From UBA826 sp045564655 (GTDB taxonomy: Bacteria; Chloroflexota; Dehalococcoidia; Lucifugimonadales; UBA826), in the NCBI GenBank assembly GCA_045564655.1, contig JBJLGX010000026.1, forward strand, positions 1-33,198: DNA of 33,198 bases, read 5' to 3'. Below the pieces are notes generated by a model. The model worked only from the letters and a program-made list of their open reading frames with translations, did not search any database and was not told where the DNA came from. The translations under genes were made by a program, and so were the position numbers. Positions 23,081 to 31,039 of the stretch are shown one piece after another. Numbering within the stretch: the first letter of the stretch is position 1; each line of letters opens with the position of its first letter.

Positions 23081-23745
23081 TGGATTTTGAAATTTTCCCG
23101 TCTATTTTGTCTGCTGATTTTGCAAATTTGGCTAAGGATGTCACTGAATGTGAATCTTCGGGTGCTTCAGGTGTTCATATAGACATTATGGATGGGCAAT
23201 TCGTTCCGCCAATTACTTTTGGCCCTATGATAGTTAAAGCTATAAGCAATATCACAAAGTTATACTTAGATGTTCATCTCATGGTAGTAGAACCTAATAG
23301 ATATTTTAAAGAATTATATGATTCGGGAGCTAATTCTATATCGTTCCATATTGAATCTTCAAACCAAATCAAATCAGATTTAAATGAACTATTTGATCTA
23401 GGTGTAACTAGATCATTAGCAATTAACCCTGAAACACCAATTACCCAAGTCACACCATTTTTAAATCATGTTGATCAAATATTAATTATGTCTGTTAATC
23501 CCGGATACGGAGGACAAGAATTCATATCTAGCTCATTATCTAAAATAGAGGATTTGAAAAGATTAAAAGAGGAGAATAGAGGATTTAAAATTCAAGTAGA
23601 TGGTGGGATAAAAGCAGACAATATTATCCAAGTACTTCAAGCAGGAGCAGATTCTGTAGTTGCAGGATCTGCAATTTTTAACTCGAATGGTACAGTAAGT
23701 AAAAATATGGAAACAATAATTTCAAATATCAAAAGTATGGAGTGA
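23080..23745 (+). CDS. rpe: Ribulose-phosphate 3-epimerase
   Basis: This (beta/alpha)8 enzyme of the pentose phosphate pathway interconverts ribulose 5-phosphate and xylulose 5-phosphate. The 221-residue length is normal. Metal and catalytic residues are visible: PSILSADFANL (7-17), VHIDIMDGQFVPPITFG (32-48, His33 and Asp35), LDVHLMV (His66), MSVNPGYGGQ, and QVDGGI with its Asp. The phosphate-binding end AGADSVVAGSAIF is intact. The ATG overlaps the argH stop in a TAATG junction, and its own 3' end holds the ribosome-binding site of tsaD, so the three genes are tightly coupled. Confidence 0.96.
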   Translation: MDFEIFPSILSADFANLAKDVTECESSGASGVHIDIMDGQFVPPITFGPMIVKAISNITKLYLDVHLMVVEPNRYFKELYDSGANSISFHIESSNQIKSDLNELFDLGVTRSLAINPETPITQVTPFLNHVDQILIMSVNPGYGGQEFISSSLSKIEDLKRLKEENRGFKIQVDGGIKADNIIQVLQAGADSVVAGSAIFNSNGTVSKNMETIISNIKSME

Positions 23746-23747
23746 CT

Positions 23748-24770
23748 TTGAAAATACTAGGGATTGAGACATCGTGTGACGACACAGCGGCAGCAGTAAT
23801 AGAAAACGGCAGCAAAGTATTATCTAATCTAGTTGCATCTCAAACTGATATGCATGAAAGATATGGAGGTATTATTCCAGAAATTGCTTCTAGAGAGCAT
23901 CTTAATTCTATTATCCCAATTATTAATAAAGCTATTGATGATGCAGGCATATCACATAAAGACCTCGATGCAATTGCCGTCACAAATGGGCCCGGGCTTT
24001 CTGGATCATTATTAATTGGTGTTAATGTTGCTAAGTCTTTAGGGTTTGCTTGGAATAAAAAAGTGTTTGGGGTGAACCATTTGGAAGGACACATATATTC
24101 TGCATGGTTAGAAAATTTATTTAAAGATTCTAAACTTGATTTTCCTTTAGCTTGCCTTATTGCATCTGGAGGCCATACAGACCTTATTATTATGAATGGC
24201 CACCTTGATTACAATGTGATTGCTCGTACTCGGGATGATGCTGCAGGTGAAGCATTCGATAAAGTTGCTAGAGTATTAGGTCTTGGTTTTCCGGGTGGTC
24301 CTGAAATCCAAAAAGCCGCAACGGTAAATAAGACATCAATGCCTCCTTTCCCACGACCTGAGATTAAAGATTCTATGGATTTTAGTTTTAGTGGTTTAAA
24401 AACTGCTGTTGTCAGAAGAGCAGAATCAGATGGATTTTACCCAGAAGGCAAAACATATCCGACACCAAAACAAGTCAGAGAGTATGCATTTGAATTTCAA
24501 GATGCAGTAGTTGATTGTTTAATAGATAGAACTATTAAATCTACTAACCTTTATAAATGTAATGGAATTATTTTAGGTGGCGGAGTAGCTGCAAATTCAC
24601 ATTTAAGAAGTAAGATGTCTGAAAAATCTCCTGTTCCAGTAGTGATTCCTAAAATATCTTTTTGTACTGATAACGGAGCAATGATAGGTGCAGCAGCTTA
24701 TTTTCGATCTAAAGAAATAGCTACTTCTAATTGGGATATGGACGCAATCCCTAATTTACCTTTAATCTAG
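23748..24770 (+). CDS. tsaD: tRNA threonylcarbamoyladenosine transferase subunit TsaD
   Basis: TsaD transfers the threonylcarbamoyl group to A37 of ANN-decoding tRNAs, together with TsaB and TsaE. The TTG at 23748 is chosen as start: GGAG (23739-23742) lies five bases upstream and the protein then begins MKILGIETSCDDT as in other TsaD proteins. The GTG two codons earlier would overlap that site. The 340 residues show the metal site NHLEGH with its histidines, ASGGHTDLI, the FSFSGLKTAV segment, GGGVAANSHLR, and CTDNGAMIG. It follows rpe and overlaps the convergent membrane protein gene by 4 bases. Confidence 0.96.
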   Translation: MKILGIETSCDDTAAAVIENGSKVLSNLVASQTDMHERYGGIIPEIASREHLNSIIPIINKAIDDAGISHKDLDAIAVTNGPGLSGSLLIGVNVAKSLGFAWNKKVFGVNHLEGHIYSAWLENLFKDSKLDFPLACLIASGGHTDLIIMNGHLDYNVIARTRDDAAGEAFDKVARVLGLGFPGGPEIQKAATVNKTSMPPFPRPEIKDSMDFSFSGLKTAVVRRAESDGFYPEGKTYPTPKQVREYAFEFQDAVVDCLIDRTIKSTNLYKCNGIILGGGVAANSHLRSKMSEKSPVPVVIPKISFCTDNGAMIGAAAYFRSKEIATSNWDMDAIPNLPLI

Positions 24771-25324
24771 TATGGGGTTGTTGGCCCCTTTTGTATAACT
24801 CTATCTTGATAATATATATTTTGATTTAAAGGCAGATGTTCAAAAGGGGGATTTTCTAATAATGTATTAATAAATTTGTTGATTTCATTTTTTCTTTTAG
24901 ATCCTTTCTTAATTGGGAATATGATTTCAGATTGTGAATAATAAATCACAATGTAAGATCTGTTTGATTGCGAAGAATTAACAAATATTAGAGAAGCAAT
25001 TAAAACAATACATACAATTAGCCCTGTAATTTTAGATGTTAATGACTCAACAGAAAAATATACTAATATAGTTAGTATTAATCCCAATATGGACCAAACT
25101 ATTGTTCGTATATTTAAATTTGATGCCACTTCGTAGTGTACAGATTTTATTTCGGAAATTTTTATTTGTCCTAATTTATATTCATTAGGAACATAAAGTT
25201 TATAGGTAAGCAATCCTTTAGAATTGACAAGCGATCCTTTTGAAAAGTCATCTGGGTCGGAATATACCGCTGAAATATTTTGAATCATATGTCTTAAAAG
25301 TCTCATTCTAATCCGATTTATCAT
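24767..25324 (-). CDS. Two-helix membrane protein of unknown function
   Basis: A 185-residue protein with a soluble N-terminal part of about 70 residues, two adjacent membrane helices (about 74-93 and 98-115) and a C-terminal soluble part. The pattern of beta strands with a central hairpin of helices resembles small PH-like membrane proteins, but I cannot name a family. The N-terminus (MINRIRMRLLRHMIQ) is basic and amphipathic. It stands alone, divergent from the methyltransferase gene and convergent with tsaD (4-base overlap). No signal peptide is seen. Confidence 0.65.
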   Translation of the reverse strand: MINRIRMRLLRHMIQNISAVYSDPDDFSKGSLVNSKGLLTYKLYVPNEYKLGQIKISEIKSVHYEVASNLNIRTIVWSILGLILTILVYFSVESLTSKITGLIVCIVLIASLIFVNSSQSNRSYIVIYYSQSEIIFPIKKGSKRKNEINKFINTLLENPPFEHLPLNQNIYYQDRVIQKGPTTPY

Positions 25325-25380
25325 TTGATGTTTTATAAGTCATCATGATATTAATATTTGTATGATTTTACAAACATTGA

Positions 25381-26007
25381 TTGGAGGATATTATTAAATA
25401 TTCAAAATGGTTTTTTGCTGAATGGTATGACATATTGAATTCGGTAGTCGAAAACAAAGTTGTACCCTATAGGATTGCTACAGCAAGCAAATGTAAAGGG
25501 GACGTTTTAGAAATTGGTGCCGGAACAGGAGCAAACTTAGATTTTGTTACAAATGCAGATTCCTTTACTGCAGTAGAACCAGATATATATATGAGGCGAA
25601 AATTTTCAAAAAAGTCGGCAAAAAGTAATTTTAATGTGAATATATTAAATTGTTATGGGGAAAACTTGCCCATTCCAGATAATTCATTTGATAGTGTTTT
25701 TACCACATTAGTTTTATGTATGGTTTCTGATGTTGAAAAAGTTGTTTCTGAAGCATACAGAGTTTTAAGACCTGGGGGTGTATTTTACTTTTATGAACAT
25801 GTTGTTTCTAATAAAAAGTTTGGCCATTTTGTACAAAAATCTTTAAACCCTATGTGGAAGTTAGGTACTACGGGCTGTCATCTTGATAGAGATATCAAAA
25901 AAACAATCAAAAACGGGGGTTTTTCGAAATATGACATTAATGAATTTCCATTAAAATTCCCCATAGGAATATCAATTCCAAATATAGTTGGGTATGCTAT
26001 TAAATGA
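25381..26007 (+). CDS. Class I SAM-dependent methyltransferase (UbiE/METTL7-like)
   Basis: About 205 residues of a Rossmann-fold methyltransferase: the SAM loop VLEIGAGTGAN (42-52), an acidic VEP at the end of strand 2, the DxFDSVFTTLVLCMV segment, the post-motif LRPGGVFYFYEHV, and a C-terminal part as in METTL7-like or UbiE-like enzymes. Substrate unknown; small molecules, lipids or thiols are plausible. The start is uncertain. The frame opens with TTG at 25381, directly after an in-frame TGA, and the only ribosome-binding site, GGAGG (25383-25387), is inside codons 1-3. That site would best serve an ATT at 25393. It is followed after nine bases by a TPR protein gene. Confidence 0.85.
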   Translation: MEDIIKYSKWFFAEWYDILNSVVENKVVPYRIATASKCKGDVLEIGAGTGANLDFVTNADSFTAVEPDIYMRRKFSKKSAKSNFNVNILNCYGENLPIPDNSFDSVFTTLVLCMVSDVEKVVSEAYRVLRPGGVFYFYEHVVSNKKFGHFVQKSLNPMWKLGTTGCHLDRDIKKTIKNGGFSKYDINEFPLKFPIGISIPNIVGYAIK

Positions 26008-26016
26008 AGGAGCACT

Positions 26017-26532
26017 ATGTATAACTGGAAAAACAATCCTAATTTAAGTTCAAAAACTGATTTGGATTACATGTCAGATGTAATAGATGTATTAACTTCT
26101 GAATTAAGTAAAACTCCAAATAGTGATGAACTTCTTTTTTCCAGGGGTAATGGATATTTGGACTTAGGTAAATATCAAGATGCGATTATTGATTATTCTC
26201 GAATTATTGATGAACTAGATTTGGAAATTGATGCCGTTTATAACAACAGAGGTATTTGTTACAGGTCTACAGGACAATTTGATCTAGCAATTCATGATTT
26301 TGATAAAGCAATAAAAATTAATCCATCATATCGGGATGCTTTTAATAATAAAGGAATGGTTTTAGCTGATTTAGGCAATTATGATGAAGCTATACAGAAT
26401 TATAGTATCTCTATAAATTTAGACACTAATTACTGGTATGCATATAACAATAGAGCAATGTCATATTGGGAATTAGGAGATATTAAAAAAGCCAAAATGG
26501 ACTATGAAATTGTCAGGAGTTTAGTAGGCTAG
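26017..26532 (+). CDS. TPR-repeat protein
   Basis: A 171-residue soluble protein with about four tetratricopeptide units (from residue 43: LLFSRGNGYLDLGKYQDAI, VYNNRGICYRSTGQFDLAI, AFNNKGMVLADLGNYDEAI, AYNNRAMSYWELGDIKKAK). Such repeats form a helical scaffold for protein binding; the N-terminal 40 residues are non-repeat. AAGGAG five bases before the ATG supports the start. It lies nine bases after the methyltransferase gene and may be co-expressed with it. Its last 20 bases overlap the convergent AcoX-type gene. Partner unknown. Confidence 0.85.
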   Translation: MYNWKNNPNLSSKTDLDYMSDVIDVLTSELSKTPNSDELLFSRGNGYLDLGKYQDAIIDYSRIIDELDLEIDAVYNNRGICYRSTGQFDLAIHDFDKAIKINPSYRDAFNNKGMVLADLGNYDEAIQNYSISINLDTNYWYAYNNRAMSYWELGDIKKAKMDYEIVRSLVG

Positions 26533-27511
26533 TAAAATATCCATTTTTCGAATATGCCTTTAAAGTTTTAAATGGGTCTATAACATTTGGGCCATCTAAA
26601 TTTAATGTTATTTGTACTTCGTCACTTTCACTGACCGATATTGTACGTTCGCCGTCTAAAGCTATAGTTGAAGATTTAGGGTTTATATTATATAAATTCC
26701 CCTGGGTTATCATCTTATAGCTAGAAATCCTTACTTTAGATATTTCTCCTGGGGTTATAGGAGCATTAACATATCTAGTAGAATTTTTATTGCCAACCTC
26801 TATATGGATACCACTGCTATCTGTCCTAGATATAGGATGAATCATTCCACCAATTGAAGATAATCCGATACTAGCAGGATCTGCAAATGTTAAAAACAAT
26901 TCACTGACAGATTCTATGTCCCATATTGCGCGTGCACCAATAAATTTTTGGTTTGATATTGCTACATCAACTAATGCCAAGTCACTCAAAGTAGAATTTA
27001 ATGTGACTTCTAATATTTTGTGAGTTGGAGCAAATTTGTGATCCTTTGGCTTGTCTACTGCAATACACCCTGTTGCTATTCCGGCCAAAGTCCCCTCTAT
27101 TAAATATGGAAACACATTATTTGTACCAGTCGATATTGGCATTATGGGCGTCTTATCAATAGCTTTAACCGCAGCTCTACTAGTTCCGTCTCCTCCTAAA
27201 ACAATGATTGCACTAACATTTTCCTTTAGCATTTCTTTTACGGCTCTAGTTGTGTCAATTTGGTTGTCAAATATAGGCATTTCAAGAAAATGCTGTGATA
27301 GATATCCTTTGTGGTTCTCCGAAGCAGTCATACTAATACCTGAGCGGTCTGGCATGAATAATACATCTTTGACACCTGTAGACTCTAATCCAGACAATAT
27401 TCTAGTGATGATGTTTATTTTTTCTTGATTTGGAATCACTCGACTTTTGGATATAAGTCTTCGTATATCCTTTCCCGACTGAGGATTTGCAATAATTCCT
27501 ACTGTAGACAA
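26513..27511 (-). CDS. AcoX-type ATP-NAD kinase-like protein
   Basis: A 332-residue protein of the diacylglycerol/NAD kinase fold, AcoX branch. The opening VGIIANPQSGKDIRRLISKS (4-23) and the loops VLGGDGT (104-110) and STGTNNVFP (127-135) match that branch closely. AcoX is encoded with acetoin dehydrogenase in some bacteria, but its reaction is unsettled; kinase activity on a nucleotide or lipid is inferred from fold. No acetoin genes are here, so it is an orphan copy. The start is TTG at 27509-27511, giving the family's usual N-terminus, with only a weak AGG upstream. The 3' end overlaps the TPR gene by 20 bases. Confidence 0.82.
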   Translation of the reverse strand: MSTVGIIANPQSGKDIRRLISKSRVIPNQEKINIITRILSGLESTGVKDVLFMPDRSGISMTASENHKGYLSQHFLEMPIFDNQIDTTRAVKEMLKENVSAIIVLGGDGTSRAAVKAIDKTPIMPISTGTNNVFPYLIEGTLAGIATGCIAVDKPKDHKFAPTHKILEVTLNSTLSDLALVDVAISNQKFIGARAIWDIESVSELFLTFADPASIGLSSIGGMIHPISRTDSSGIHIEVGNKNSTRYVNAPITPGEISKVRISSYKMITQGNLYNINPKSSTIALDGERTISVSESDEVQITLNLDGPNVIDPFKTLKAYSKNGYFTSLLNS

Positions 27512-27555
27512 TTTGATAACCTAATTATTAATATTCAAGTATTATAGCAATAAAC

Positions 27556-28230
27556 ATGTTGGAAAAAGGAATTGCATTGCAAAAAAAAGATAGGGCAGCT
27601 TTTATTATGAACCGCCTTAATGATATATATCCTGATACGCCAATTCCATTAAAGCATTCAAGTGATTTCGAACTACTAATAGCGGTACTATTAAGTGCTC
27701 AGTGCACAGATGAAAGGGTAAATAAAATCACTCCGGATTTATTTAAAATGGCAAATAATCCAGTCAAAATGACCGAAATATCTGTAGATGATATTTATTC
27801 GATTATTCGCCCTTGTGGATTAGCTCCACAAAAATCTAAAAATATTTCTGATCTGTCAAAAATACTTGTTCAAAAATATAATTCCAATGTCCCTGACAAT
27901 TTTAGTGATCTAGAAGACTTGCCTGGTGTAGGGCACAAAACAGCCAGTGTTGTAATGTCTCAAGCGTTTGGATACCCGGCATTTCCTGTTGACACTCATA
28001 TCCATCGCCTAGCACAACGTTGGGGGTTGACCAAAGGTACCAATGTAAGGGAAACCGAAAAAGATCTAAAAAAAATATTCCCTAAGGATAATTGGAATAA
28101 ACTGCATTTGCAGATGATATTTTATGGAAGATCTAATTGTACAGCTCGAGGTTGTGACGGGAGAGTCTGTGAAATATGCAAAGTGTGTTATCCAAATAGA
28201 AAAACTCCCTTCAAGGCAAATAAACCTTAG
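27556..28230 (+). CDS. nth: Endonuclease III with unusual C-terminal cysteine spacing
   Basis: This DNA glycosylase/AP lyase for oxidised pyrimidines has 224 residues. The core is complete: LLSAQCTDERVN (46-57), the helix-hairpin-helix LPGVGHKTASVV with the catalytic lysine, and FPVDTHIHRLAQR with the catalytic aspartate. The C-terminal iron-sulfur loop is odd. Canonical spacing is C-x6-C-x2-C-x5-C. Here Cys195, Cys205 and Cys211 fit, but the second position is Gly202, with extra cysteines at 200 and 208. A cluster may still form with another set of ligands. The gene lies between the AcoX-type gene (divergent) and argC, 73 bases ahead of the latter. Confidence 0.93.
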   Translation: MLEKGIALQKKDRAAFIMNRLNDIYPDTPIPLKHSSDFELLIAVLLSAQCTDERVNKITPDLFKMANNPVKMTEISVDDIYSIIRPCGLAPQKSKNISDLSKILVQKYNSNVPDNFSDLEDLPGVGHKTASVVMSQAFGYPAFPVDTHIHRLAQRWGLTKGTNVRETEKDLKKIFPKDNWNKLHLQMIFYGRSNCTARGCDGRVCEICKVCYPNRKTPFKANKP

Positions 28231-28303
28231 GATGTATAAATCAGAAATTTATTTATAACATGATAAAATATTTATATTAGTTTTCAGGATATGAGTTAGG
28301 CAA

Positions 28304-29335
28304 ATGTTAAATATCGGAATTATAAATGTAACTGGCTATGCTGGAATGGAACTTGCCAGAATATTATCTAGGCATACTGAAGTTAATATCATATCCGTGA
28401 CAGGTAGGAGTGCTGTAGGCAAAAAATTAAATGAAGTCCTACCTCATTTACATGATATTGACCTTGTTATAGACCCGGAAGTATCGGGATCTGTAGATTT
28501 CGTTTTTTCAGCATTACCAAACGTTTTCAGTGCTGAAGCTCTTAAAAGTTTGATCAGTGCAAATATTAAGGCTATAGATATAGCAGCAGACTTCAGATTA
28601 AATGACCTGAAGCTATACGAAAAATGGTATAACTCGGAACACCCATGTCCTGAATTTTTAGCGAAGAGTGTTTATGGGTTACCTGAGATTTATCGTTCAA
28701 ATATAGCAACCAGTAAATTAGTGGCTAATCCTGGCTGTTATCCCACTGCATCCATATTAGGTTTGGCCCCAGCTCTAAAATCTAAAATGATCGAGAATGA
28801 TATTTTGATAGATGCTAAATCAGGAGTATCAGGTGCGGGTAGGGGATTGTCTTTGAAGACTCATTTTGATGAAGTAGATGAAAGCGTAAGTGCCTACGGG
28901 TTAGATGGCCATCGCCATATGCCAGAAATAAATCAGGAATTATCTCTTATTTCAGGAAAGAATGTTGAAGTAACATTTATTCCTCACTTGATTCCTATGA
29001 ATAGAGGTATTTTAGCTACAATTTACGCTCCACTATCAGAATCTTTTAAACACAATACCAATTTACGTGATTCTATAAAATCTATTTATAAGGATTTCTA
29101 TAAAGACGAACCTTTTGTAAATGTACAAGATTCTCCACCATCTACAAAACATACACTAGGAAGTAACTATTGCCATATATTTCCAACTGTTGACTACAAT
29201 CAAAACAAACTTGTTGTAGTTAGCTGTATCGATAATTTAGTTAAAGGTGCTGCCGGTCAAGCAGTCCAAAATATGAATATTATGTGTGGAATTCCAGAAA
29301 ACTTGGCTATTGACCAATTGGCAATGTACCCCTAA
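28304..29335 (+). CDS. argC: N-acetyl-gamma-glutamyl-phosphate reductase
   Basis: ArgC is the NADPH-dependent third enzyme of arginine synthesis. The 343 residues show the nucleotide-binding opening GIINVTGYAGMELARIL (5-21), the catalytic cysteine in NPGCYPTAS (Cys145), SGVSGAGRGLS, the histidine region DGHRHMPEI, and FIPHLIPMNRGILATIY. Full length. It is not adjacent to the other arginine gene seen here (argH, 5 kb upstream), so the pathway is dispersed. TTAGG lies a few bases before the ATG as a weak ribosome-binding site. A six-helix membrane protein gene follows after 47 bases. Confidence 0.95.
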   Translation: MLNIGIINVTGYAGMELARILSRHTEVNIISVTGRSAVGKKLNEVLPHLHDIDLVIDPEVSGSVDFVFSALPNVFSAEALKSLISANIKAIDIAADFRLNDLKLYEKWYNSEHPCPEFLAKSVYGLPEIYRSNIATSKLVANPGCYPTASILGLAPALKSKMIENDILIDAKSGVSGAGRGLSLKTHFDEVDESVSAYGLDGHRHMPEINQELSLISGKNVEVTFIPHLIPMNRGILATIYAPLSESFKHNTNLRDSIKSIYKDFYKDEPFVNVQDSPPSTKHTLGSNYCHIFPTVDYNQNKLVVVSCIDNLVKGAAGQAVQNMNIMCGIPENLAIDQLAMYP

Positions 29336-29382
29336 CATAAATCACTGCTAAAGTATAAAACACCATTCTTTTGGAGCTATTA

Positions 29383-30042
29383 ATGGATAAAATATCTGAA
29401 ACTAAATTGGCAGGATTAACTTTAATATTTGGGCCTTTAACAGCTACAATTATTTCTATAATATTCCTCGTAATTCCTTCCTTAACTGCTTCGGAGACTG
29501 TAGATTTGTTGGATTGGAGTGTTGTAGCAAATGAACAATACAATCTGGAACTTTGGGTTAGAGTGCCACTACTTTTAATACCTGTATTATTAACATTCTC
29601 TGTTTTTGGATTCTCTGTTTTAGGTGATAGATTAGAAAAATTCGGTCATTTTTTCAAGGCAGGAATGAACTTCTTTGTTGCAAATATAATTATTTCAGCG
29701 GCAGCATGGGGGGTTCTACAAAGTATTGCATGGATTGGATCTCCAGGTTGGCCTATGGCTGTGGTAAGTGCTGGTATGGCTTCATACGCTACTTTTTTGG
29801 GTTCAATAGGACTTCTCATAATTTCTTTATCAATAGCAGGTAATAAAAATATACATAATCAAATGTTTGCATACACTGTAGCGTTATTTATGATTTTAGG
29901 AATTTTGACACAAGGAATTATGTTACTAGATCGAACGGAATTCATTCTGAATATTGCTAATCCTTTGACAGCCATCTCATATGTAGTTTTTTCTCTTTGG
30001 ACGTTATCCTTAGGACTAAAGCTTTATTCAAATGAGTCATGA
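29383..30042 (+). CDS. Six-helix membrane protein of unknown function
   Basis: The product is 219 residues from the ATG at 29383, chosen because GGAG lies six bases upstream; an earlier in-frame TTG at 29371 would overlap that site. It has about six membrane helices separated by short loops, with a larger non-cytoplasmic loop after the first (ETVDLLDWSVVANEQYNLEL). I do not recognise a family; the layout is reminiscent of small DUF4386-like membrane proteins, which is only a guess. It follows argC on the same strand. A hairpin lies immediately after its stop, before tRNA-Glu. Confidence 0.7.
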   Translation: MDKISETKLAGLTLIFGPLTATIISIIFLVIPSLTASETVDLLDWSVVANEQYNLELWVRVPLLLIPVLLTFSVFGFSVLGDRLEKFGHFFKAGMNFFVANIIISAAAWGVLQSIAWIGSPGWPMAVVSAGMASYATFLGSIGLLIISLSIAGNKNIHNQMFAYTVALFMILGILTQGIMLLDRTEFILNIANPLTAISYVVFSLWTLSLGLKLYSNES

Positions 30043-30043
30043 T

Positions 30044-30069
30044 TTGATGCTTTTACCATCTTGCATCAA
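30044..30069 (+). terminator. Hairpin after the membrane protein gene, possible weak terminator
   Basis: TTGATGC (30044-30050) and GCATCAA (30063-30069) form a 7-bp stem with a 12-base loop two bases after the stop codon. Only a short T run follows. It would separate the gene from tRNA-Glu. Confidence 0.35.
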
Positions 30070-30108
30070 TTTGATTCCATAAATATACTTATTTAATAAA
30101 TCATTTAT

Positions 30109-30185
30109 GGCCCCATCGTCTAGCGGTCCAGGACGCTGGCCTTTCACGCCGGAAATCGCGGGTTCGAATCCCGCTGGGGTCACCA
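30109..30185 (+). tRNA. tRNA-Glu (anticodon UUC)
   Basis: A 77-base tRNA with encoded CCA (30183-30185). The acceptor stem GGCCCCA pairs with TGGGGTC, including one G-U pair. The anticodon arm CTGGC/GCCGG holds CTTTCAC with anticodon TTC. The T arm GCGGG-TTCGAAT-CCCGC is perfect. A TTGATT (30071-30076) with TAATAA 17 bases downstream is a possible promoter. A TPR protein gene starts 13 bases after the CCA. Confidence 0.96.
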
Positions 30186-30198
30186 TTAATAGTGCATT

Positions 30199-30951
30199 TT
30201 GGTTTTTAAATTAACGGTTACTATATTTTTTTTAATATTTGCTAATTGGGCATGTGTTTCATCCACTTTAAAAAATCAGGATGAAATAATTACTGACCCT
30301 ATTACTATAATTAATCCCAAAAATGACACTATTGATTACTATTCTGAAGGTCTTGAATATGGTCGTTTGGGTGATTATGAAAAATCAATCAATTACCTTA
30401 CATTATCAATAGATAATCAAAAGAATTTGTCTAATTCTTATTTTTACAGGGGGCTTAGTTACTATAGTTTGAGGTTTTTTGAAGAAGCTCTTGTTGATTA
30501 CACAAATGCCATTCAATATGACCCTAATTATAAGGAGGCATACTTCAATAGAGCAGCAGCACATGTTGAGTTGGGCAACTTACTAGATTCAATAAATGAT
30601 TATTCTAGCGCGATTCAAATAGATACTAATTATATAAATGCTTATTCATATAGAGCTTTGTCATATTATAAAATTCAAGAATTTGAAAATGCTGTTGCCG
30701 ATTTGAGTAAAGTTATAGAACTAAACCAAAATGATGCAGGTGCCTACTTATATAGAGGTCTTAACTATTATAATTTAGATAAATACCCGGAAGCACTAAG
30801 TGACTATTCGAAATCAATATCTCTAAATCCTAATGATGCAGATGCATATTATAACCGCTCATTAATATATGGAATTTTAGGCCAATCTGAATTAGATAGT
30901 CTGGATTCAAAAAAAGCATGTTCTTTAAATCCAGCATTATGTGTTAGATAA
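30199..30951 (+). CDS. TPR-repeat protein, probably exported
   Basis: A 250-residue protein. An N-terminal hydrophobic stretch (KLTVTIFFLIFANWAC, 4-19) looks like a signal peptide or a poor lipobox, with Cys19 preceded by Asn-Trp-Ala. About six TPR units follow (for example SYFYRGLSYYSLRFFEEAL, AYFNRAAAHVELGNL, AYLYRGLNYYNLDKYPEAL). It is probably an extracytoplasmic scaffold. There is no ATG near the start: the frame opens after a TAG at 30190-30192, leaving TTG at 30199 or ATT at 30196, with no Shine-Dalgarno. Translation would therefore begin 13 bases downstream of the tRNA-Glu CCA. The repeats resemble those of the TPR protein at 26017-26532. Confidence 0.75.
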   Translation: MVFKLTVTIFFLIFANWACVSSTLKNQDEIITDPITIINPKNDTIDYYSEGLEYGRLGDYEKSINYLTLSIDNQKNLSNSYFYRGLSYYSLRFFEEALVDYTNAIQYDPNYKEAYFNRAAAHVELGNLLDSINDYSSAIQIDTNYINAYSYRALSYYKIQEFENAVADLSKVIELNQNDAGAYLYRGLNYYNLDKYPEALSDYSKSISLNPNDADAYYNRSLIYGILGQSELDSLDSKKACSLNPALCVR

Positions 30952-31039
30952 AATTAAAGAATAGGCAATATTTTGTCCATCAAATTGCCACTTTTTAAAA
31001 AATATTAGTTTTTATACTGGTACTAAACAAAGTTATTGT

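Noticed and set aside
25360..25395. Eleven-codon frame before the methyltransferase as a leader peptide
   Set aside because: It lacks its own ribosome-binding site and amino-acid bias; the GGAGG inside it is better explained as the signal for the methyltransferase.
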